From contig JAGALI010000166.1 of the NCBI GenBank assembly GCA_017625275.1, positions 1-11,557 of the forward strand: a stretch of 11,557 bases of DNA, written 5' to 3'. The position numbers and the translations under genes are program-made. The notes beneath the pieces were generated by a model. That model saw nothing but the letters and a program-made list of their open reading frames with translations. It had not been told where the DNA came from and did not search any database. Source of the DNA: Clostridia bacterium. Lineage in GTDB: Bacteria; Bacillota; Clostridia; Oscillospirales; CAG-272. The first letter of the stretch is position 1, and each line of letters starts with the position of its first letter. Below are positions 7,262 to 11,557 of this stretch, piece after piece.

Positions 7262-9280
7262 TCAAATACCACACATCTTTAAAAATGTGTCTTTATCTAT
7301 AATTTTTACGCCGAGGGATTGTGCCTTGGTAAGCTTGGAGCCTGCCTCCTCACCTGCCAGCACATAGTCGGTCTTTTTTGATACAGACGAGGAGGTTTTT
7401 CCACCCCTTGCCTTTATCATTTCGCTAGCCTCGTCTCTTGTCATATTCTCAAGAGTACCTGTAAGAACAAAGGTAAGTCCCTCAAATTCATTGGTCTTTT
7501 CAACTACAGCTTCCTCAAGAATAACGCCTGCTTCCTTTAGCCTTGAGGTTATATATTTTGTGGTGTCCTTTTTGAAGAAATCCACCACACTTTTTGCCAT
7601 TATAAGCCCAAAGTCCTCAATTTCACAAATTTGCTCCTCTGTGGCCTCGAATATGGCATCTATTGAGCCGAATTTTGAGGCAAGATTTGCTGATGCAACC
7701 TCTCCAACATGGCGAATTCCAAGAGCAAACAGAACTCTTGCAAGACCAGCCTGCTTTGATGCTTCTATTGCCGAGAGGAGCTTTTCTGCGCTTTTTTCGC
7801 CCATTCTTTCAAGAATCTCTATCTCTTCCTTTTTTAAATAATACAGGTCAGAGGCATCGTGAATGAGTCCATTATCAAGAAACAGCTTTACTACCTTCCC
7901 ACCCATTCCGTCTATATTCATAGCCTTTTTAGATGCAAAGTGCTCTATATTTCTTTCAAGCTGGGCAGGACAAGATGGATTTGTGCAACGAAGTGCGCCT
8001 AGAGAAAAATCCTCTCCATCATCTATAAAATCATTTACATCGTCGTAGCTTAGCTCTCCACCACAGGACGGACAGGTGCTTGGCATCTCGTAGGGAACGC
8101 TATTCTCCTTACGCTCTTCCTTTACGCTTCCAACGACCTCAGGAATAATATCCCCTGCCTTTTGAACTATTACAGTGTCGCCTATTCTTATATCCTTCTC
8201 GCGAATTATATCAATATTATGAAGGGTTGCACGCGAAACGGTTGTTCCTGCGAGCTTCACAGGCTCAAGCACGGCATTTGGAGTAAGGACGCCTGTTCTA
8301 CCAACCTGAACTATAATATCAAGTAGCTTTGTTTTCTTTTGCTCCGGTGGGTACTTATAGGCAACAGCCCACTTTGGTGTGCTTGTGCCCTCTCCCATTT
8401 CATTTCTCTTTTCAAGAGAATTTACTTTAATAACTGCTCCGTCAATATCATACGAAAGATCTGCACGACTATTACCGAGCTGAATTACTGCATTTACTAT
8501 TTCATCCTCACTTGAGCTTATAGTAAGCATATTTATTGCTTTAAAGCCAAGCGATGCTATTTTATCTATTGTTTGAGCATGGGTTTTAATGCTACCATCA
8601 CCAAAAGAGCCTGCTTGATAGTTAAATACAAATATATCAAGGCCACGCTTTGCTGTTTCCTTAGAGTCAAGGCAACGAAGAGAGCCTGCTGCTGCGTTTC
8701 TTGGATTTGCCCAAAGCGCCTCACCCTTTTCTTCCTTTTCCTTATTTAAGCGTTCAAAGGACTTGCGTGGCATATAAACCTCTCCACGCACTGTTATATC
8801 AAGAGACTCACTAAGCTCTAGAGGAATAGAACGAATTGTTTTTATATTTGCGCTTACATCCTCGCCGACAAGACCATCTCCACGAGTTGCACCGACAGTC
8901 AAAATTCCCTTTTCGTATTTAAGAGATACGCTAAGGCCATCTATTTTTGGCTCTACAGAAAATTCCGTGTCCTGTCCAACCTCTGCCTTTACATTCCTTA
9001 TAAAAGCACGAAGTGCTTCAAAATCGAAAACATCCGTAAGGCTACCCATGCGAACCTCATGCTTAACCTTTTCAAATTTGTCAAGCGCAGCCCCACCAAC
9101 CCTTTGCATAGGGCTTGTTGGGTCGTTATATTCAGGGTGCTCAGCCTCAAGAGTCTTTAGCTCCTCGAAAAGCTTATCGTATTCAAAATCAGAAATTTCT
9201 GGAGCGTCATTTTCATAATATCTTTTTGAATGATATTTGATAAGAGCTCTTAGTCTTTCTATTCTCTCTTTTACGCTCAT
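7262..9280 (-). CDS. ligA: NAD-dependent DNA ligase LigA
   Basis: LigA seals nicks during replication and repair, using NAD+ to form a lysine-AMP intermediate. The start at 9280 (MSVKERIERLRALI) has GAGG six bases upstream and gives 672 residues, the normal size; an in-frame start at 9358 would run through the predicted promoter. The Ia domain for NMN binding has YYENDAPEISDFEYDKL (22-38). The adenylation site is EPKIDGLSVSL with Lys112, followed by TRGDGLVGEDVSANIKT (132-148). The OB-fold segment contains VGRTGVLTP (326-334). Four zinc-binding cysteines are at 403, 406, 432 and 437. Helix-hairpin-helix repeats follow, and a BRCT domain (about 597-672, with FVLTGTL) ends the protein. No key residue is missing. 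It heads the ligA-cca-glycosidase operon. Confidence 0.98.
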   Translation of the reverse strand: MSVKERIERLRALIKYHSKRYYENDAPEISDFEYDKLFEELKTLEAEHPEYNDPTSPMQRVGGAALDKFEKVKHEVRMGSLTDVFDFEALRAFIRNVKAEVGQDTEFSVEPKIDGLSVSLKYEKGILTVGATRGDGLVGEDVSANIKTIRSIPLELSESLDITVRGEVYMPRKSFERLNKEKEEKGEALWANPRNAAAGSLRCLDSKETAKRGLDIFVFNYQAGSFGDGSIKTHAQTIDKIASLGFKAINMLTISSSEDEIVNAVIQLGNSRADLSYDIDGAVIKVNSLEKRNEMGEGTSTPKWAVAYKYPPEQKKTKLLDIIVQVGRTGVLTPNAVLEPVKLAGTTVSRATLHNIDIIREKDIRIGDTVIVQKAGDIIPEVVGSVKEERKENSVPYEMPSTCPSCGGELSYDDVNDFIDDGEDFSLGALRCTNPSCPAQLERNIEHFASKKAMNIDGMGGKVVKLFLDNGLIHDASDLYYLKKEEIEILERMGEKSAEKLLSAIEASKQAGLARVLFALGIRHVGEVASANLASKFGSIDAIFEATEEQICEIEDFGLIMAKSVVDFFKKDTTKYITSRLKEAGVILEEAVVEKTNEFEGLTFVLTGTLENMTRDEASEMIKARGGKTSSSVSKKTDYVLAGEEAGSKLTKAQSLGVKIIDKDTFLKMCGI

Positions 9281-9317
9281 TTTACACCTCAAAAATTTAT
9301 CAAGTTTACTATCTTTT

Positions 9318-9346
9318 AGTATATCACAGTATGAATAAAAAAGCAA
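9318..9346 (-). promoter_or_regulatory. Predicted extended -10 promoter of the ligA operon
   Basis: On the minus strand, TTGCTT (9341-9346) is followed after 17 bases by TATACT (9318-9323), preceded by the TGn of an extended -10. Transcription would start near 9311, about 31 nt before the ligA ATG. No other clear promoter was seen within the operon. Confidence 0.7.
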
Positions 9347-9402
9347 GTAATCGCGCAATTTTACATTTCCTATTTTTATTAGACATTTCCCCTAGCAGAT
9401 TA

Positions 9403-9426
9403 TTGTCGCTTTGTCGCTATGTGGCT
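9403..9426 (+). repeat. Three tandem 8-bp direct repeats
   Basis: TTGTCGCT occurs twice head to tail (9403-9410 and 9411-9418) and is followed by ATGTGGCT (9419-9426), which differs at two positions. The array lies in the divergent region between ligA and the C39-like gene, 21 bases upstream of the latter's candidate -35 box. It could be a regulator binding array or a slippage product. Confidence 0.5.
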
Positions 9427-9447
9427 ATTTTAGTCGAACGATTTATG

Positions 9448-9475
9448 TTGAATTGGTAAAAATTTGCAGTAAAAT
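9448..9475 (+). promoter_or_regulatory. Candidate promoter of the C39-like gene
   Basis: TTGAAT (9448-9453) and TAAAAT (9470-9475) are 16 bases apart, with a start expected near 9482 and a leader of about 47 nt. The match is weaker than the other promoters in the window. The leader contains a small CGAGC/GCTCG inverted pair (9485-9501). Confidence 0.45.
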
Positions 9476-9528
9476 ATATTCAGCCGAGCAGGACAAGCTC
9501 GAGCCCAAAGAAAAGGACGGAAAAACAA

Positions 9529-10665
9529 ATGAAAAAATACTTATCCTGCGTTATTCTTATTATTGCCTGCATTGTATGCGCTATGATTTTTTATGTGAAC
9601 GCCAAAACAGTTGATACTGATGTGCCGGAGGTAGAAAGCTCCGAGAGTGAAAGCTCAAGCACCATAACTGAGCCCGTTGAAAACGAGCGCGTTATTGAAT
9701 TTACCGATAGTGGTACAATTTTAAGTGAATACTTTTGCAATTCCAGACTTAGAATCGAATGGAATTCTGTAAAATATGAGGGTGAGGGCTCACTATACAT
9801 AAGCGCTGAGCTTTATCTTGACTCTCCATCAGGAATTGGCAAGGATTGCACTGGCGTTTTCACAATTTATGGTCAAAAAGCAGACTTTTCAGTATCCCAA
9901 TCAAGCGAGCCTAAAATTCTTCTTTGTGCAAGCTCTATTGAAATTGCAGAGTTCAAGAATGGAACCACTGTCGATATGTCAGGCTCTATTAATCTTGAAT
10001 TTATAGGTGATGGTGGAGTCAGCATGAGCGGTCTTGAGGTTAACGGGAAAATATATCAAAATGCATCTCAAAAGATGCCAGAAAGTGCGCTTTTGAAGCT
10101 TGAGCACATTTCTCAATTTCCTGCCCTTCCAAGCGGAGATGAAATAACCTCTCTTGCTATGGTTTTAAGATATTTAAAATACAATGTAAATGCTCCTGAT
10201 TTATGTGATTTATATCTTGACAAGGGTCCTGTAGGATTTACCGACTTTTACAAGGCTAATGTCGGCAACCCACGCGACACCTACAACTCATACGGCTGTC
10301 TTGCCCCTGTTATTGTAAATTCTGCTAAAAAGTTTATTAGTGCTAATGGTGGCACACACAAGGCGTATGATTATTCCGGATACACAGCGGACGAGCTTTA
10401 TAGGCAGGTGTCTGTTGGCACTCCTGTTATTGTTTGGCTATGCGATGATTTCGATTCTACCCCCTCGATTTCTCGCATTTGGGTCGTGGACGGCAAAACA
10501 TTATATTTAAAGTCAAATATGGCTTGTATGGTGCTCATCGGCTACGACTATACAAAGGGTACTGTCACCTTGGCTAATCCCGCTGGCAACACCTTTACAC
10601 TCGAAATGAGTGCGTTTGAGAAGGGCTATGCCGACATGGGCTCCTATGCTGTTTTGGTGAAGTAG
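9529..10665 (+). CDS. Exported C39-like (YvpB-type) domain protein, probably catalytically inactive
   Basis: The 378 residues begin with two lysines and a hydrophobic stretch (about 5-24) ending in VNA, so the N-terminus is a signal peptide or membrane anchor. An acidic, serine-rich linker follows (about 28-52), then a beta-rich region of unknown function (about 54-176). The C-terminal domain (about 188-378) resembles the Peptidase_C39_2/YvpB family: LEHISQFPALPSGDEITSLA, then GTPVIVW (297-303) and MVLIGYDY (334-341). In active members the first motif reads GCE and the late motif reads EH before the GYD strand. Here Asp204 replaces the nucleophilic Cys and Ala332 the His. The protein is therefore probably a binding or scaffolding pseudopeptidase on the cell surface. 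AAGGA lies eleven bases before the ATG, a rather long spacing. It is a single-gene unit. Family assignment comes from recalled motifs, not a search. Confidence 0.8.
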   Translation: MKKYLSCVILIIACIVCAMIFYVNAKTVDTDVPEVESSESESSSTITEPVENERVIEFTDSGTILSEYFCNSRLRIEWNSVKYEGEGSLYISAELYLDSPSGIGKDCTGVFTIYGQKADFSVSQSSEPKILLCASSIEIAEFKNGTTVDMSGSINLEFIGDGGVSMSGLEVNGKIYQNASQKMPESALLKLEHISQFPALPSGDEITSLAMVLRYLKYNVNAPDLCDLYLDKGPVGFTDFYKANVGNPRDTYNSYGCLAPVIVNSAKKFISANGGTHKAYDYSGYTADELYRQVSVGTPVIVWLCDDFDSTPSISRIWVVDGKTLYLKSNMACMVLIGYDYTKGTVTLANPAGNTFTLEMSAFEKGYADMGSYAVLVK

Positions 10666-10673
10666 CCTGCCGT

Positions 10674-10707
10674 GCGCGCGATAGCAATATCGCGCGCTTT
10701 TCCTTTT
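10674..10707 (+). terminator. Intrinsic terminator of the C39-like gene
   Basis: GCGCGCGATA (10674-10683) pairs perfectly with TATCGCGCGC (10688-10697) around a GCAA loop of the GNRA type, followed by TTTTCCTTTT. It starts nine bases after the stop codon. Confidence 0.92.
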
Positions 10708-10797
10708 ACTCATATGCGCAAAATGTTGTATTTTGTACTTTGATTTTTATACATTTTTAAGTTTTTTGAAATTTCATAAAAAAATTTTATTTTTCTA

Positions 10798-10826
10798 TTG
10801 ACAAAGCTTTTTCCTTGTGTTATTAT
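10798..10826 (+). promoter_or_regulatory. Predicted promoter of the tRNA operon
   Basis: A consensus TTGACA (10798-10803) and TATTAT (10821-10826) are 17 bases apart, and TGt precedes the -10 as an extended element. A better -10 hexamer, TATAAT at 10824-10829, would need a 20-base spacer. The run GGGC just downstream suits a stable-RNA start. The stretch between the preceding terminator and this promoter (10708-10797) is very AT-rich and shows nothing else. Confidence 0.78.
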
Positions 10827-10854
10827 AATAGGGCAAAAACAAATAATTATGTTT

Positions 10855-10928
<74 letters not shown>

Positions 10929-10940
10929 TTTTTTTGCAAT

Positions 10941-11017
10941 GTACCTTTAGCTCAGCCGGATAGAGCAACTGCCTTCTAAGCAGTAGGTCGGGGGTTCGAA
11001 TCCCTCAAGGTACGCCA
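10941..11017 (+). tRNA. tRNA-Arg (TCT), CCA encoded
   Basis: The acceptor strands GTACCTT and AAGGTAC pair fully. The anticodon arm is ACTGC-CTTCTAA-GCAGT, giving anticodon TCT, which reads AGA and AGG. The D arm (TAGCTCAGCCGGATAGAGCA) and T loop (TTCGAAT) are standard. The discriminator is G11014 and CCA is encoded at 11015-11017. It follows tRNA-Gly after 12 bases. Confidence 0.96.
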
Positions 11018-11085
11018 GCCGAAAGGCTTGGGGCTTCGCCTCCCGACGAAGCTATATGAACTCTTCTTTAGGAAGAGCGCTCTTT
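11018..11085 (+). other. Structured 68-nt spacer between tRNA-Arg and tRNA-His
   Basis: The spacer is much longer than the 12-nt gap before it and is rich in inverted repeats. These are GCC-GAAA-GGC directly after the tRNA-Arg CCA (11018-11027), GCTTCG/CGAAGC (11033-11052), CTCTTC/GAAGAG (11061-11077) and the palindrome AAGAGCGCTCTT (11073-11084). The last two compete for the same bases. No T-run follows any of them, so they are not terminators. Processing signals or a stable by-product RNA are possible; no known RNA family is recognised. Confidence 0.5.
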
Positions 11086-11163
11086 GGTGGGTGTAGCTCA
11101 GCTGGTTAGAGCGTCAGATTGTGGCTCTGAAGGCCGTGGGTTCGAATCTCATCATCCACCCCA
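11086..11163 (+). tRNA. tRNA-His (GTG) with encoded G-1 and CCA
   Basis: The acceptor strands GTGGGTG and CATCCAC pair with one G-T pair. The base before them, G11086, lies opposite discriminator C11160, which is the G-1:C73 pair used by histidyl-tRNA synthetase for recognition. The anticodon loop TTGTGGC, closed by CAGA/TCTG, gives anticodon GTG. CCA is encoded at 11161-11163. It is the last gene of the tRNA operon. Confidence 0.96.
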
Positions 11164-11164
11164 T

Positions 11165-11200
11165 AGAAAAACCTCAACCGAGTTTGGTTGAGGTTTTTCT
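11165..11200. terminator. Strong bidirectional terminator for tRNA operon and small gene
   Basis: AGAAAAACCTCAACC (11165-11179) pairs perfectly with GGTTGAGGTTTTTCT (11186-11200), a 15-bp stem with a 6-nt loop. Each strand ends its GC core with a T-run, so it works in both directions. It begins two bases after tRNA-His on the plus strand. It also lies 31 bases beyond the stop of the small minus-strand gene. Confidence 0.92.
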
Positions 11201-11231
11201 GTTATATTAGTATATTTGGCAAGCCTTTTGT

Positions 11232-11375
11232 TTAGTTTAGGCTTGTTTTATACATTTGAATTTCAAGCTCTCTTATTTGCTCTATTGTTTTTTCGTATTC
11301 CTTCTCTGTTAGCTCTGGGCTTACTGCCTTTATTACAAGCTTATTATATCTTTTTTCGAGTGATTTAATATCCAT
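11232..11375 (-). CDS. Small helical protein of 47 residues, function unknown
   Basis: The frame starts MDIKSLEKRYNKLVIKAV and ends ELEIQMYKTSLN before TAA. GGAG lies six bases before the ATG, a strong promoter lies about 38 bases further upstream, and a terminator lies downstream, so all parts of an expression unit are present. The sequence is highly charged, has no Cys, Trp, His or Gly, and suggests two helices separated by SPELT (residues 19-23), a typical helix cap. Hydrophobic residues in the second helix (I31, I34, L37, I39) are spaced as for an amphipathic or coiled-coil surface. There is no signal peptide or membrane segment. I do not recognise the family. An inverted repeat CAAGCCT/AGGCTTG (11220-11245) spans its stop codon. 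Confidence 0.75.
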   Translation of the reverse strand: MDIKSLEKRYNKLVIKAVSPELTEKEYEKTIEQIRELEIQMYKTSLN

Positions 11376-11419
11376 TTTTGTCTCCTTTTTTGTGCTAAAT
11401 TTGTGTTCCTTGTGACTTT

Positions 11420-11448
11420 ATTTTAGCATCATTAGAGACGATTGTCAA
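11420..11448 (-). promoter_or_regulatory. Predicted strong promoter of the small gene
   Basis: On the minus strand, consensus TTGACA (11443-11448) is followed after 17 bases by TAAAAT (11420-11425), preceded by TGc as an extended -10. Transcription would begin near 11413. It is one of the best promoter matches in the window. Confidence 0.8.
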
Positions 11449-11464
11449 TCTTGCGATGTCGCAA
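11440..11464. promoter_or_regulatory. Two abutting palindromes at the small gene's -35 box
   Basis: GATTGTCAATC (11440-11450) is a perfect 11-base palindrome that contains the -35 hexamer. Immediately next to it is TTGCGA-TG-TCGCAA (11451-11464), a 14-base inverted repeat on the upstream side. The placement fits a repressor or activator operator. No regulator was identified. Confidence 0.5.
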
Positions 11465-11477
11465 AAAACTGACATTT

Positions 11478-11504
11478 AAAAGCGCGCCGTTTGGCGCGCC
11501 TTTT
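11478..11504. terminator. Terminator of a gene entering from the right edge
   Basis: GCGCGCC (11482-11488) pairs with GGCGCGC (11493-11499) around a 4-nt loop. TTTT follows on either strand (11501-11504 on plus, 11478-11481 on minus). Nothing on the plus strand reads into it, so it most likely ends a minus-strand gene at 11503 or beyond. Confidence 0.75.
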
Positions 11505-11557
11505 ATTCATTTACACTATTCCAATTTATTGGCGCCTTGCCATTGGATACAAGAAAG
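11503..11557 (-). CDS. Possible 3' end of a minus-strand gene, unidentified
   Basis: One minus-strand frame runs open from the window edge and ends NGKAPINWNSVNE then TAA at 11503-11505, with the terminator hairpin three bases beyond the stop. Only 17 codons are visible, too few to name a family. The other two frames also stop within the segment (tag near 11516, taa near 11528). This frame is preferred because of its stop-to-terminator spacing. Confidence 0.4.
   Translation of the reverse strand, partial: FLVSNGKAPINWNSVNE

Noticed and set aside
7261..7272. GTG start for the CCA enzyme at 7272
   Set aside because: It overlaps ligA and adds residues not typical of the family. The ATG at 7260 starts one base after the ligA stop, matching the next junction. 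It cannot be excluded entirely.
9281..9358. Upstream in-frame start extending LigA by 26 residues (MRDYLLFYSY)
   Set aside because: The extension covers the predicted -10 and the transcription start and does not resemble LigA N-termini. The ATG at 9280 has a good ribosome binding site and gives the usual length.
9535..9573. Lipoprotein signal (lipobox IIAC at residues 11-14 of the C39-like protein)
   Set aside because: The hydrophobic stretch continues for about ten residues beyond Cys14, so a signal peptidase I site at VNA (23-25) or an uncleaved anchor fits better.
9411..9614. Short plus-strand frame overlapping the start of the C39-like gene
   Set aside because: It begins in the tandem repeats upstream of the promoter, has no ribosome binding site and overlaps a clearly coding signal sequence.
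10513..10713. Minus-strand open frame across the C39-like 3' end
   Set aside because: It runs through the GC-rich terminator hairpin and is antisense to conserved family motifs.
10824..10829. TATAAT as the tRNA operon -10 with the TTGACA at 10798
   Set aside because: The spacer would be 20 bases. TATTAT at 10821 gives 17 bases and a TGn extension, although the true -10 needs mapping.

Overview
The window looks like chromosomal DNA of a low-GC Gram-positive bacterium, most likely a member of the class Clostridia. The basis is an AT-rich composition, strong GGAGG-type ribosome binding sites, sigma-A-like promoters, an NAD-dependent DNA ligase, a CCA-adding enzyme with an HD domain, tRNAs with encoded CCA, and a GH3 glucosidase of the inverted-domain type known from rumen and gut clostridia. 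The ligA stop is an ordinary TGA, so the genetic code appears standard. No assignment below class is made. No transposase, phage gene, CRISPR array or rRNA was seen.

Layout. At the left edge lies ftsZ on the minus strand (354 N-terminal residues; the C-terminus is outside). It diverges from a plus-strand membrane-bound nucleotide-sugar 4,6-dehydratase of the PglF/WbpM/CapD type. That gene converges on a minus-strand operon read as ligA, cca, GH3 glycosidase, and the two transcription units share a bidirectional terminator (3184-3211). Both junctions in the operon are a stop codon, one T, then ATG, which suggests translational coupling. Divergent from ligA is a plus-strand gene for an exported or membrane-anchored protein with a C39-like (YvpB-type) peptidase fold. 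By motif alignment, both its catalytic Cys and His appear to be replaced. A GC-rich terminator with a GCAA loop follows it.

Next comes a tRNA operon (Gly-TCC, Arg-TCT, His-GTG) behind an extended -10 promoter, ending in a long bidirectional terminator. On the other side of that terminator is a 47-codon minus-strand gene with its own near-consensus promoter, two abutting palindromes and a good ribosome binding site. At the right edge another terminator follows what is probably the 3' end of a minus-strand gene entering from outside.

Most of the content is housekeeping: cell division (ftsZ), DNA nick sealing (ligA), tRNA 3'-end maintenance (cca), tRNAs and surface glycan precursor synthesis. 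The accessory-looking parts are the GH3 enzyme at the end of a housekeeping operon, the apparently inactive C39-like protein, the small unrecognised gene with palindromes at its promoter, and the structured 68-nt spacer between tRNA-Arg and tRNA-His. No gene-free stretch exceeds 300 bases. No large undescribed multi-gene system was found.
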